Positions 23,335 through 35,954 of a stretch of 64,000 nt of DNA are shown piece by piece (position 1 is the stretch's first letter; every line of letters begins with the position of its first letter). Both the position numbers and the translations under genes were made by a program. The notes below the pieces were generated by a model that saw only the letters and a list, made by a program, of their open reading frames with translations, had not been told where the DNA came from and made no database searches. The DNA comes from Tipula vernalis (taxonomy: Eukaryota; Arthropoda; Insecta; Diptera; Tipulidae): the NCBI GenBank assembly GCA_958295665.1, contig OY282558.1, positions 189,213,586 to 189,277,585 on the forward strand. Reading direction: 5' to 3'.

Positions 23335-24483
23335 ATGAAAAATTAGCCTGTAACTTGGCTAATTTTTAACCGATTATGACGGAATTAGACAGATACGATA
23401 AAAATGGGTTTTTTAAATGATTTTTTGAAAATGGCCTATTAGTCTGTAACTTGGCTTTTTTAAGCCGATTGTGATGAAATTTGACACGTGCGCCGCGCGC
23501 TGAAATTAATAATAAATGTTTTCTTCAAAAACTAAAATTTAAAATTGTCTGGAAAATTGAGATTTATTAGTAACATATTAGAATGGAATCTCCATTTTCC
23601 AGAATATTTCAACATGAAATTCTGGAAAAGGAGTATTAAATCTTAATTTATATTAAAATTATTAGTATTTTTAAATTTTGTTTAAATTTTAGAGTAGTTA
23701 CTTTACGGCAAATTATTCTTCTGGAATTATGAAGCATTTTAATCGCGCGATCCAAATACCTTATAATTCCTAAAGAATAATTTCCCAAAAAGTCATTTGT
23801 CAAGCATGTATTTGACATTCATCTCTTTTTAAGAATACTTTGCTGGACAATAATTGGTTAAAAGTGTATATTCCATTCATGCTTCTTTGCCAAAGAAATG
23901 TTTGCCAAACGCTTTTTTTTTCGCTAAAAGAAATTTGATCAAACTTTCATTTGCGAATACATTTTTTTGTCAAGAGACCCGTTGTATATATATATTTGTG
24001 ACTAAAACTACTTAAACTAATCCAATAAAAATTAAAATGATATATTATAATAATTTTTAGATTTATAAATGTTTTTGATTACTAACTTTGAGAATAATAG
24101 TTTCAAACCTCAATAATTAAAAAAAACTTGATTTCAAGAAACCCCTTTTTCTCAATTTAATAATAATTTGTTTGCTTACATTGAGAATAATTGTTGAACA
24201 ATATTCATCAATGTTGTAAAAGTATATTTGAGACTAAAACTTTTTAAACTAATCCAACAACAATAAATATGGTTATAAAATGATTTGAATCAAGTATTTT
24301 ATAGTTATATGAAATTGAGAAAATAAATTTCAATTAACAAAATTGAATTTGTTGATAAATTAATGATTTTCGTGCATATAAACCTCAATTCAACGCTTAT
24401 GCTCTTGAATTTTATCATTCACTGAATTTCCTTGTTTGAGAATTTAATTATCATATTATTAGAATACCATTTATTTTAGTGTT
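23335..24483. other. AT-rich non-coding stretch
   Basis: The first 150 bases carry decayed units of the dispersed satellite (phrases such as GTAACTTGGCT and ACCGATTATGA). A diverged direct repeat around ACTAAAACT..TTAAACTAATCCAA lies near 24,000 and 24,228. No gene seen. Confidence 0.55.
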
Positions 24484-26043
24484 GTATACCGTTCATCCCA
24501 ACAATGCAGAATGCTTTTACTTGCGATTATTGTTACTTAATGTACGCGCACCCGCATCTTTTCAATAATTGAGAACAGTTGATGCAAATTATGCCAAACT
24601 TATCGTGAATCATGCCAGAAATTAAAATTACTGGAAAATGATACACATTGGGGAACATAATTAGCGGACGCATCACTCACTTGCCAACCGCACCAGATTC
24701 TCACATTATTTTCCATCATTTTGACAACTTGCTTCCTATGTAATCCGAAAGATTTGTGGGAAAAATGCAAAGATCAAATGAATGAATATATTTTACATCG
24801 AGTGCGCTAAGCCAGCAACAACGCAAGTATTCAATTCTCACCCGAAATATATAACGAAGCGCTAATCATGATTGAGGACAAATGTTTATCAATCGTCAAC
24901 AAAACACTCATTCAATATGGTATGGTTGCATCAGATCGATTAGCAGACGATGTATACGATCGAGATTTGCACAGAGAGCAACAATTCAATGTCAATGAAC
25001 TGCAGACATTAATTCAAACAAATCTGCCAAAACTGACGATACAACAACACAACACATGTAATCGTATTATGAATGCAATTTCACAACAAATCGGTGGTTT
25101 GTTTTTGGCAAAACATTTCTCTTATCATTGATTTTGGCGACCATTCGTTCACAAAATAACATTGCATTGGCCGTCATATCTTCTGGCAATGCAGCAACTC
25201 TTTTGGATGGATGTAGAACGGCGCTTTCTGTATTCAAATTGCCATTGAATATGCAATTTACTGAGACACCCACATGCAACATAAAAAAGAATTCAGGAAT
25301 GGGAAAAGTTTTGCAAACATGTAAACTAATAGTATGGGTTGAATGAACAATGGCCCACAAAAATCATTGGAAGCACTCGATCGGACGCTACAAGATTTAA
25401 GAAGTAATACAGAGCCATTGGTCAAAAATCACCAATGGCTAAGCGAACGTGCAATATTGGCGGCCAAAAACAATGATGTTAATGCTATTAACACAGTCAT
25501 TCAAAATAAAATATCTGGCAATTCTACAACGAATAAGTCAGTTGATGGCGTCATGAATCAAGACGAAGTCGTCAATTATCCGGTCGAATTCCAGAATTCA
25601 CTTGATTTACCAGGATTGCCAACCACATGAATTGATATTGAAAATTGGTCATCATTATGCTTCGAAATATCGATCCGCCACGACTGTGCAACGGCACAAG
25701 ACTTGCAGTCAAAAAATTGATGAATAACATTATCGAAGCAACAATATTGAATGGCAAATTCAAAGGAGAACATATCTTATTACCGCGAATACCAATGATA
25801 CCGACCGATATGCCATTCAAATTTAAAAGATTACAATTTCCAGTGCGACTCGCATTTGCAGTAACCATTAATAAAGCACAAGGACAGTCGCTGCAAGTTT
25901 GTGGATTGAATCTACCAAATCCGTGCTTCCCACACGGTCAGCTATACGTGGCCTGTTCACGCGTCGGAAAACCCGCCAACTTATTTATGTATGGACCAAA
26001 TGGCAAAACCAAAAATATTGTTTACCCACGAGCATTACAATAA
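24484..26043 (+). pseudogene. Helitron PIF1-type helicase, C-terminal part
   Basis: This is the continuation of the protein interrupted at 12,552: it opens with YTVHPNNAECFYLRLLLLNV, exactly the next phrase of the Helitron family after DALSRL. It then shows the PIF1 helicase elements, a decayed Walker A region near 25,090, SLILATIRSQNNIALAV, the Walker B region decayed to LIVWVE, KSLEALDRTLQDLR, and C-terminal blocks RLCNGTRLAV, AFAVTINKAQGQSL and QLYVACSRVGKPANLF. It ends at a stop at 26,041-26,043. Stops in the first 400 bases and several frameshifts make it non-functional. Confidence 0.9.
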
Positions 26044-26100
26044 TATAATTATCAATCAAATAGCTATATGTTGCATATATAAATATCCTTTGCTACAAAA

Positions 26101-26132
26101 TGGCGTTACAGCCCACGCCAGGTATCCGCTAC
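26101..26132 (+). other. Helitron 3' terminal hairpin and end
   Basis: TGGCGT (26,101-26,106) and ACGCCA (26,115-26,120) form a perfect stem around an 8-base loop. Eight bases later CTAC ends the element, followed by a T. Helitrons end in a short GC-rich hairpin then CTRR, so the position and form fit, with one mismatch in the last base. Confidence 0.7.
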
Positions 26133-28158
26133 TATTTCATATAATAAAAAATAAGATTTGTGTATTTGGCTAATTAACTAATTTTATATTTAATAAAATG
26201 AATTGATGTCGTCCGGAGCTATACAGACATATGTCAATAGCTATAACAAGTCATGTCAATAATCCTAACAAAGTGTCAATAGTTGGATACATTGAGAAAC
26301 ATTTTGGAAAACTAATTTTTAAAATATTAAACAATAATTAAACAGTAATCTTGCTATGGAAATGAGTAGATTAATAGTTATTCTACGTAGAAAAGTATTT
26401 TCATAGCTGATACTAAAAGTTTAATTTTCCTTATGACTGTCAATAGCTATAGTTAGCAAGAAAACGAACATACCTTGTCAGTGATAAAATCGATTTATAA
26501 ATAGTTTTCTAATTGAATCAATTTTTTTTTTCTTTTAAGTGTTATATCGATAAAATGTTGCAATAAAATAATTTTTCAATTTGCTTTTTCTTAATATTTG
26601 CTGACATTTATTGCAAATAATTTGATCGTAATATACATAAAACCGTTTAGCTTGTTCTACGAGCTTAAACATTAAGTATGTATACGAAAACGATGTTCAT
26701 TTGCCAATTGGTTAGAAAATAATTAATCCTTAAATCTAAGAGTCAGTCACATTAATACTTCAAGTTACAATGCATGTTGGTACTATCTTCACATTCAAAT
26801 TTTCTATTTAAATATAATTTAAATCCAACTTTAAACTTTTCAAATAAGATTTAAATTTAAAGTAAAACTAAACTTTATTTTTAAATAAATCAAATTAAAA
26901 TCTAGAATCTAGAAAAAAAAAAACATTTTCTTTATACATAACATTCTTGTTAAAATTTTGTAGGAGAGATTTACAGCAAAAAAAAAAAAAAAGAAACTTA
27001 AATTCATTTTCAGAAAACAAACTTTTAAATTTGGAATTTCCATTTCGAATGACCAAAAAAATAAAATAAAAATAAAATTAAATAAATTTTTTTATTCATT
27101 TTGTTGTTGGTTTGGTTGGAAATTATTGAAGAAAACAAGTAAAAGTGGTTGAATGAAAATGCTTAAACAAAAATGATAAATGAAACTAAACAAAGTGTTT
27201 AATGAGATAAAATTTATCAAATTATTTTATTTCAAATCCATCACGAAAAAATTTTTATTTAAACGATGAAATTACTTTAAAGTATGCAAACCAAAAAAAA
27301 AAAAATAAAAAGAAAAAAAATATTTTCATATTCATCACGACCCATTCACTCAAAATTTAAACATATAATAATTTAATTTTTAATGAGGTTTAAAAGCTTA
27401 ATATTTTTTATCTACTTAAAACAATATAAATGTCACCGAGCACGCTATCTTTTTTAATAAATCCCGTCTATTTTATTATACAGTTATTTAATGTTGAAAA
27501 AATATATACAGACAAACAACCAACATCACTCCATATTATACTCAACAACGCAAATCTTGAACATACATATATTTTATGGATATATGTACTTACGTGTAAT
27601 GTATACAATGATACGTTATTCTTTTATATTTTGAGACGAGCATGACAGAATTTTGTCATAAATCAAATTACTAGACCAAATTATTTTTTTTTCCTAGTCG
27701 ATGTACGACTATACGAGTATAACATTATAAAATAAATGGAAAACTTAGATTTATCATCTCATTTTTGGAGTGGGAGAATAACATAAATGAAACCTGCAAA
27801 GTAGATAGTCACGACAATTTGTGGAAACCTTAAAAACACTCCTATTAAAATTCTAGGTTTATAGAAAGCTTGTCGTAGACTTGGATTTATAATTTACTGT
27901 AAAACAATTTGTTCAGCGAAAATACAAAATCGAAAAAAAGACTTTAGTATAAAACAATTTAAATTTTTGATTGAAATGCCGTGTTTCCTACAAAGTTACC
28001 GCGGAGATCTTTGCAATGCTTCGGGGGCAACGTATGGGCCAAATGGTAACATTTTAAACCTAAATGATCCGAACTTAGTGTTGAACGAGAATAGTTTTGC
28101 TGTTTCCTCTGTTAGTTCTATTTGATAAAAACCCAACTTTCAGCTCTAAGACAGTGAA
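26133..28158. other. AT-rich stretch, no gene seen
   Basis: Words like GTCAATAGCTATAAC and GTCAATAGTTGGAT (26,232-26,290 and 26,438) resemble the TGCCAATA repeats around the pogo-like copies at 39-40 kb and may be an old pogo end. The rest is low-complexity A/T sequence without a supported frame. Confidence 0.45.
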
Positions 28159-28489
28159 ATATTCTACTCCTGATAGCTTTGAAATCAAAATTTACCTCAT
28201 TTACATGTTTTGGATTCAAATATAGCCTAATAGAGCCATTGGGTTTTTCAACTACTACTAGGTTGCTTAACCAATCGGTGGGATCTGTTAAAGGCTCATG
28301 ATTTCCATTTTTCTCAATTGCTCAAGAAAGTCTTTCACTTTAGGTTGGATAGCGATAGGAAATCTTCTTGGAGGTCTTGTAACTGCCGCGGCATTATTTT
28401 TTAACATTAAATTTAGTTTGTGTGGAAATTTACCTAATCTGCCAAAAATATCTTCGTTCTGTTGTATAAACTCAATTACTTCGGTCTAA
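28159..28489 (-). pseudogene. Ty3/gypsy pol fragment (protease-RT junction)
   Basis: The minus strand reads FGRLGKFPHKLNLML, then TRPPRRFPIAIQPKVKDFL, and in the next frame PTDWLSNLVVVEKPNGSIRL. These are the segment before and the start of a gypsy-type reverse transcriptase, where the usual residues are GKF, PPRRVP and PTDWVS..VVV.K..G. A frameshift near 28,300 separates the two parts. No protease or catalytic RT motif remains, and no LTRs are visible nearby. It is a different family from the gypsy element at 50.8-60.6 kb. Confidence 0.75.
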
Positions 28490-28824
28490 AAAGACCAAAG
28501 TATTGAAATTCTGTCAAAAATCATCAAAAATTTGGTTGGTCCAAAAACACTTTTCTCGACGTTTTGAAAATCCTTAAGTCTAAAAAAGCAAAAAAAAAAC
28601 AAAATCCGTCCGTCTGTCTAGATGCCTTTACCGATGGTATCTTGAGAATGGCTTGTTCGATTTAGAATTTTTTTTGCCAATCTGTTCCTATAGTCAAGGA
28701 CGAGATTTGAAAAGCTTATGGAATCTGTGTGTCAAGAGGGTCGGGTACCTGCCATACGAATTGACCCAAAATACATGGTTATAGAAATATTCACAAATTT
28801 TTAATATACATATGCTGGTTTGAA

Positions 28825-29080
28825 TATTGAGTTGGGCATTGAGTTTGGGGTTGAGTTGAAGGTTAAGTTAAGGGTCAATTTGCGGGTTGAGTTGAAGTTG
28901 AGTTGGACTTAAGTTGGAGTTGAATTAAGATACAGTGAGCAGTTGGCTAATGTTTTATATATGCTGGTTTGAGGATTGAGTTTTAACAGAGTTTGCGTTT
29001 GGATTGAGGGTTTAGTTTGGGGCCGTTTGCGGGTTGATTTGGGGTTAAGTTGGATTTGGATTAGTGTTTAGTGATTAGTT
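28825..29080. repeat. Degenerate (GTTGAG)n-type minisatellite
   Basis: The stretch is rich in GAGTTG, GGGTTGA and TTAAGTT words in loose tandem, interrupted near 28,940-28,980. G and T dominate one strand, unlike the surrounding sequence. No coding meaning seen. Confidence 0.55.
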
Positions 29081-29104
29081 GAGCAATCTAAATAATCGAG
29101 GGTG

Positions 29105-29157
29105 TTCTGTACCAAGAGGTTGGGTTCCACAATTAAAATTCGAAACTTGGTACAGAA
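29105..29157. other. 12-bp stem hairpin
   Basis: TTCTGTACCAAG (29,105-29,116) and CTTGGTACAGAA (29,146-29,157) are perfect inverse copies around a 29-base loop. It may be the remains of a short inverted-repeat element; no gene is attached. Confidence 0.6.
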
Positions 29158-29799
29158 AATGATGGTGCGATAAACTGTATGGTAACTTGTTAATGGCTGG
29201 TATTATTTTTATTGTAGCTTTTATTAAGATCTGAACGCTTTGGTGGTTGATGTAAGAAGAAAGTATATTTTTCCAAAAAATAATTTTTACAATATTTTTA
29301 GTTAATAATAATTATAATAGGTGGCCAATAATAAATAAGCATGCAAGTATTGAACCACCCGCTTATTCCGCAATTAAGCTATAAATATAATTTTAGCATT
29401 AGGCTATAAATTGATTGTCAAATTAGAATTTAATTTGGTAAACAATACAAAGGGGTAATAAATTCAATGTTATTAAATTAAAATCTAAATTAATTCTAGT
29501 TTGTTATCAATTAATTCAGGGCACAAATATGTAGTGTTGTAATATTAAATCAGGTAAGTAACTAAATACTAAGTTGTGATTCTAATTGGAAATTAATTTT
29601 ATGTATACATTTTCTTATATGATTTTAGGTTAAGATTTACAACAACAACAATACTAATGGATTAAATTTTAAAGATAAGTACATAATTTCAATTTTAGAA
29701 AGTTAATGCTAATTGTTTTTTATTATTTCTGTTTTTTGCAGTTGTTCCTGGTAGTGGCTTCAACAGAGGGTTTGTATGTATGTACAGCAAATGTGTAAG

Positions 29800-30000
29800 A
29801 TTTTTAGATTAACTTCTGGAATATGGCCAAGTATGACGGAACTTGCCTATTTCTCAACCAATTATGATGAAATTTGGCTTGTGCATTGGAAATGACCAAG
29901 CCGAATTGACCAGGAATGGCCAAGTATGATGGAACTGGCCTATAAAATTTGACATGTGGGTTGGAAATTGGATTTTAAAATGATTTTTGAATTGAATTAA
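29800..30000. repeat. Fragment of the dispersed satellite family
   Basis: Two units contain TGGAATATGGCCAAGTATGA and GATGAAATTTGGCTTGTGCATTGGAAAT, the same words as in the arrays at 22.7 and 46.2 kb, with further divergence. Confidence 0.65.
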
Positions 30001-30329
30001 TGAAGATCGAAGTTCTGATCACCTTCTGAGGTTTCAGCCCTTTATATTTTTGTCATTTGTTATCTGATAAATCCGTTTAATGATTCCTAATTTAATACAA
30101 CTGCTCAATCCTAATAACGGAGAAGCGTCTAAATCCACAAACAAAAATTTTTTTTAACAATTCCCTATCCTGATATTTAATTTTTAATGAAACAGATCCA
30201 TAAGGTATTATTTTTATACACCCCTATATATGCGAGTAATTGCATACATATATCCGATTTTTCAATATATTTGTGACATTTTATTTCATTGTAGAGAGAA
30301 AGTGGCAATAAATTTACCTTATTTTGCCA

Positions 30330-30600
30330 CATTTTTTTTTTTTTTTTTTTGAGGGTGGGTGTTCGCTGCCCAGAGCACTGCGGCCATTGAAGCCTATTTT
30401 CATTCCTAGAGATTTCCTTACGTGAGACATAGGTCTATATCCTTGATAAACGTCGCTACCTGATGCATCAGTGGGTCGGTATTAGGCCACTTTGAATAGT
30501 AGATGGGGGTTATAAATGTGTTCATCTTCATCAACGATCGTAATCAGATGATGCAAAATTCCTTTTGCATCCCGCCCCTGTCTTTTTTCAATAGCTGTAA
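30330..30600 (-). pseudogene. 3' end of a LINE, 5'-truncated
   Basis: A run of about 20 T on the plus strand (30,331-30,350) reads as a poly(A) tail on the minus strand. It follows about 250 bases whose minus frame shows VATFIKDIDLCLT, similar to the C-terminal end of I/LOA-type ORF2 proteins, then a short 3' part. The fragment lacks RT and endonuclease. Identification rests mainly on the tail and the context. Confidence 0.45.
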
Positions 30601-30737
30601 CCACGTGCCGAAATTTATGTATCAATAAATAATTAAAATAAATAAATAAATAGCGTAACGCCTACAACTATTGGCACTGTATAATTTCGATGCAGTTATT
30701 GGCACTACCGACTACCATAGCATTTTACCCTCTTTTA

Positions 30738-32078
30738 ACCGGTGTGAAGTTTTCCACAGAATTTAGAAGTGTAGCTACACAAATTAACAGATTTCAAAAA
30801 TCTAGCTACACAATTTAGCAAATAGTGTAGATGTGCACTAAAAAATGTAACAGGATAAGTTTATATTTATTTTCATGCAGAAAAAAATTAAACCGAGTAT
30901 AAAATTGAAAATTATTTTTAATGGACTATAGACATCAGCTGACTAATAAAATAACAAATAAATTTCACTTAGTAAAATAAATAAATTAAAAGTAATGGTA
31001 TATTGGTCACTTTTGGCCAGTTACAAGAAATCCCTGAGATGTCTAAGTAAATCTGAGTATGCCATATTATTGCTTGCTTTTAGTAGAATATATGGGCCAT
31101 GAATCATTTTAACGCGACCCTCAAGGGGTGAGATATCACATTTCCACACTTTTATTTTATACAAATAAAGTGTAATGGTCACTTGTTGGCCAGTTACAAG
31201 AAATCCTAGAGATGTCTAAGTAAATCTGAGTATGTCATATTATTGCTTGCTTTCAGTAGAATATATGGGCCATGTATCACTTTAACGCGACCCTCAAGGA
31301 GTGAGATATCACATTTCCACAATTTTATTTTATACAAATAAAGTGTAATGGTCACTTGTTGGCCAGTTACAAGAAATCCTAGAGATGTCTAAGTAAATCT
31401 GAATATTCCAAATTATTGCTTGCTTTTTGTAGAATATATGGGGTATGAGTCATTTTAACGCGACCCTCAAGGAGTGAGATATCGCATTTCCACACTTTAT
31501 TTTATACAAATAAGGTGTAGCGGTCACTTGTTGGCCAGTTACAAGAAATCCCTGAGATGTCTAAGTAAATCTGAGTATGCCATATTATTGCTTGACTTTA
31601 GTAAAATATATGGGCCATGAATCATTTAACGCGATCCTCAAGGGGTGAGATATCACATTTCTACACTTTTATTTTATACAAATAAAGTGTAATGGTCACT
31701 TGTTGGCCAGTTACAAGAAATCCTAGAGATGTCTAAGTAAATCTGAGTATGCCATATTATTGCTTGCTTTTAGTAGAATATATGGGCCATGAATCATTTT
31801 AACGCGACCCTCAAGGGGTGAGATATCACATTTCCACACTTTTATTTTATACAAATAAAGTGTAATGGTCACTTGTTGGCCAGTTACAAGAAATCCTAGA
31901 GATGTCTAAGTAAATCTGAATATGCCATATTATTGCTTGCTTTTAGTAGAATATATGGGCCATGTATCATTTTAACGCGACCCTCAAGGGGTGAGATATC
32001 GCATTTTCACACTTTTATTTTATACAAAAAAAATTTTCAAAATAAACTTAATTTATTTGGTTAAATTAATAATTATTG
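30738..32078. repeat. NOF left inverted arm with six 172-bp tandem units
   Basis: The outer 270 bases are unique to the arm (GTGTAGCTACAC phrases). Then GTGAGATATC recurs at 31,129, 31,301, 31,474, 31,645, 31,819 and 31,991, a spacing of 171-174. Each unit also contains TGGCCAGTTACAAGAAATCC and AGATGTCTAAGTAAATCTGA. The inner end is AATAAACTTAATTTATTTGG. Confidence 0.92.
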
Positions 32079-32153
32079 GAAATTAAATTTCATATAAGGA
32101 CTAAAGCCTCTGTTGGGCTCTTTAGGGTTAAAACTCATTGTTTAAAAAAGCAA
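32079..32153. other. NOF element spacer and gene end
   Basis: A short A/T-rich link between the left arm and the end of the transposase gene. A TTAGGGTT word sits close by at 32,123. No polyadenylation signal is certain. Confidence 0.4.
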
Positions 32154-35100
32154 CTAATATTTTGAGAAAATTAGTATCGCAGGATTTATTTTTGTATTAG
32201 GATTAATTTCCATTGGAAATGCTAAAAGGTCATCATGTTGCTCCCAAATATTATTTTTTCGTTTTATATAGGATCGAAAATGGCATGCCACATTTTTATT
32301 TTTAGACTTTTCGTAACGAATTATTGCTTTTAAATAAAAGTCTTGGCTGGACAATATAATTTTGTTACTAATTTCATTTATTCTGATCGAGTAATTGTTA
32401 TTATTTGGCTGAACATCTGCAACAGCTTTGCCATAGTTGCTAAAATAATCTATTTTCCTGATATCTTGACATTGTGGGCAAACAGTATGTTTAAAGTCAA
32501 TAGCATTTTGAATATTGCTTAACGTTTGTTGATTGAATTTAAAAACATCTTCGAAAGGGAGGTAAAATGTTCTTAATACATCCGAATGTTTTGTTTGTAA
32601 ACAACTGCGAGTTTCTGTTAAAGGTCGTGGTAAAACGTTCTCCAAAATTAAAGAAATACAACAAGTTGCGTCTAATTTTGTATAGTTGTTGGTACGAACT
32701 AGTGCTGTACTTTTCGAATAAATTTCTAGCATTAGGCGGAATCTTTCTCTATAAAGAAGTGAGTTATCAGGAAATGTATTTATTTCAGATACAAATTTAA
32801 AAAATGAATTTACAGATGTGTGAAATAATCCTTTAAAATACTCTGAATCAGTAAATAAACATAAAAATATTTGCGTAGTTGCATCAAAAGCGCAAGTATT
32901 AATTACACTTATTACTTCGCTATTTTCAACAAAAGAATATCCATTTTTTAATATATGCACATCTTCACGATCACCTGAAAATTTGATAGATTAAGATTTC
33001 TCTCTAGGCTGACAATTACTCTGTGCTAAACGTCGTAATACTCTTTTACCAAAATGCTTGGTAGAGTCGAGAATTTTCAGTTTTTTATTCCACTTTTCTT
33101 CATGATGCTCATTATCAGGGTCGTCTAATATACCATGTATACCCGGTTGAACTGCATTTTCATTATAAGTTGCTTCAGAAATTTTTCTAATTTCAATTAA
33201 TTTTGTTAATTTCTCCGTTTTATCCTTTAAAATACTAATAAACCTACCTAAGCGTAAAAATTGATGGTTAGTGTAATGATTCTTCACTATCGAAAACCAA
33301 CTCTCAGCGTTTGCATTCGATAGTCTTCCAGATATGCCCATCTTCCTAGCAAAACACACTCCTCACAAAGGTAAAAAAGTCATATATTTTTTGAATGTAA
33401 AGTTAACAAATTCAACATTATAATAGATGTTTAAATTTGATTCGTCGGTATTATTAGACTGATCGTTAATTGAGTTCATAGTCTCGATAAAAATATGATT
33501 AAACCGTATATAATACGGACTACAGCTAAACGCAGATTTTTTAAAGAATGTTGTTCGTTGAGTTAATCTCCATGCTGCTGATTCCGATGGGTCAGTACTA
33601 TAATTCTCACTCTTGTTATTATATAATTGAATTATTATTTTTTTTAAATTTTCAAGAGACTCTGAAACATATTGATTTGAGAATTTTGTGCAGCAAATTA
33701 TGCAGTAAAGTTCAAATAATTGGCCAATATGTTCCAAAGACTTACAATTTAGTATGCCACAAAATACATCTAAAATAAAAATTTTTGTTACTATGTTAGC
33801 GTTTGGCCACTTTTCTTTTAATTGCGACGATTATAATATTTACAAAGTGGGCACAACAAATAAAAGTACCAACTTTATTTATTTGTTTCAATTGAGTAGT
33901 TGAATTGAGAATTTCATACGTATAATCAATGTACTCAGAAACAGTCATGGTATTGAAACTGAGGAGTATCGATTTTGAAAGAGCCCAGGACCAATCAGTC
34001 ACAAAAAATTTTGGAATAAATTCTTTGGGAATATGTTCTTTAAATCATCCAAAAATCGTTTGATTGTTAGAGAATCATGCTTAGAGGAAATTAGCTCTCT
34101 TATCGGAATTAAATTATTGCTTATATTTACAACACATGCATAGTAAAGTATGCGCTTGTAACTGTGATAGGGATGACAAACATGATGTTTGGCGACTTTA
34201 CCGGTTGCATCAAAATAAATTCCATCTACTGGATATTTTTTAAGTAGCTCTAAAGTAGAATGCCTTAGCAGAACTACTTTTAAAGGATCAGGTGACAACT
34301 CATGGATGTATTTATTTTTTTTTGGTTCAGTCATGTTCATTTGACATATATCGATTATATCGCAATCACGGACAAGATCATCCTTTTTCAATTGCTCTGA
34401 TTTTATTTTCCGAATAATTGTAGAAGGAACAAACGTATGTGTGTTACCAAGTTTAAAAAGACTAAGATCAGTGTCTTTTGCTAGATGATGTTAATTTCAA
34501 TTGGTTTTTCATATTTTCTCGTTTATTTCCCCAAATTTGGTTGTACACTTTCTTTTCTCCATCATGACTTACACATACATCTTTGCCCATTTGAATAAAT
34601 TTCAAGCCAAGCATTTTGCCTAACTATAAATTTATATTTTGTTTCTGGAATTAGTTTGCACTTTCCATAAACAACCATATTTTGTGGGTTTTTTATTGAC
34701 GATAGCCTCATTGATTTAAACGAAATCACACAAGGGTTTCTAATCTCAATTAAATACTCGGTAATTTTATTTCGCACATCTTCTCTGCTGAGACCGGAAA
34801 ATGATGATGTTAACTTTATTTTGTGATTTAATAAAAATTGTTTAGAAAAATTAGGTAAATTAGGGGGTAAACCTTCTTGGTGGCCGAACGTTTTTTTCCC
34901 CAAATTAATATCATCATCCACTTAAAATCTGTATTCATGATTTTTAATTGAAACAGTTGACTCATCATTCATTTGAATCGGTCCAGCGGTGTTCACGTTT
35001 TGATTATAATAAATATTGCTACTCACAACCATTTTGTTCAATTTTTGTCGCCAAACTAAACAAATATTTAAACGATTTTTTAATGAATTTTGAACGCCTA

Positions 35101-35260
35101 ATTTTTTACAAATACTTTTCATTTGCAAACTATCAGAACCAGTCAAAATTGCACCTTCTAAAACGAATTCTTCTAAAGCAGTTTTCAGTGCTGCAGCAGA
35201 GACAAATTTTTTTTTCTTTTTATAATTATATTTTAACATTTTTTTAAAACAAATGTGCAA
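32154..35260 (-). pseudogene. NOF-like MULE transposase with ubiquitin-peptidase-like C-terminus
   Basis: Start at ATG 35,260 by convention. Domain order: Lys-rich N-terminus; a Cys/His segment with YGKCKLIPETKYKF (about 34,665) resembling FLYWCH/WRKY-like fingers; MULE core with GIYFDATGKV (first Asp, codon 34,209-34,211), FVTDWSWALSKSI (second Asp, 33,994-33,996), CCAHF as the MULE C-x2-H, and SNANAESWF (Glu, 33,303-33,305). The last 268 residues resemble a ubiquitin-specific peptidase: INTCAFDA (Cys at residue 23 of that part), CPQC at 161-164, and HFRSYI with W and HDD near 227-245. Breaks: in-frame TAA at about 34,922, frameshifts near 34,040, 34,450 and 33,800, in-frame TGA at 33,363, in-frame TAA at 32,991. 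NOF homology is from memory of the family. Confidence 0.75.
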
Positions 35261-35954
35261 CTATGGAATATAGAAAAAAAATATCCAAGAATTAAACAGA
35301 ATAAATTAATGTAACTGCAAAAAACAGCAATATTTGCAATATCTATTAGCTGTTACAAGCAACGAAAAGTTTAATATTCAACTAACTAGAACCAGTACAA
35401 TTGAAATCCAGAAAACAAGCCAAGGTCAATAAGTAAAAAAAGCAATAATTTTAAATAAATATGTAAACACGATTTTAAGAAAGTCCGGTAGAAAGCAGTG
35501 GTCAGTAGTTTTGAAAAAAACCTTTTATTTAGCAAAGAAACTCGAAACGAAATCTGAAAATAACACGAAATGAACAGTACAAAGTAAGACAAAGTATTAA
35601 AACAGAATGTAAAAAAAATTCCTTTATATGTATACTAAAGCGAAAAATAAAAAATATTTATTTTTATTTTGTTTCTGTTTATATAGTTTCCTCTTACTCA
35701 CACAAACTAAATTTTTTAATTCATTACACTAATAAATCCGTTAGTTTTGCAATTATTTAACAATGATACTGTTATGAAAATACTTTCGATAAAATAAAAC
35801 TTATTCTTAAAGGTTAAAAATTTAGTTCATTTCATGAATTAGCTAGAAAACAAATGACCATTACAATATATTGACTATAAAATAAAAAATGTGGAAATGC
35901 GATATCTCACTCCTTAAGGAAACAATAATTGTTACTCCTTGCTCTCACTCCTTG
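35261..35954. other. NOF element 5' non-coding segment
   Basis: This 700-bp stretch between the gene start and the right arm is A/T-rich without a supported frame. The promoter of the transposase gene should lie here or in the arm. Confidence 0.4.
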
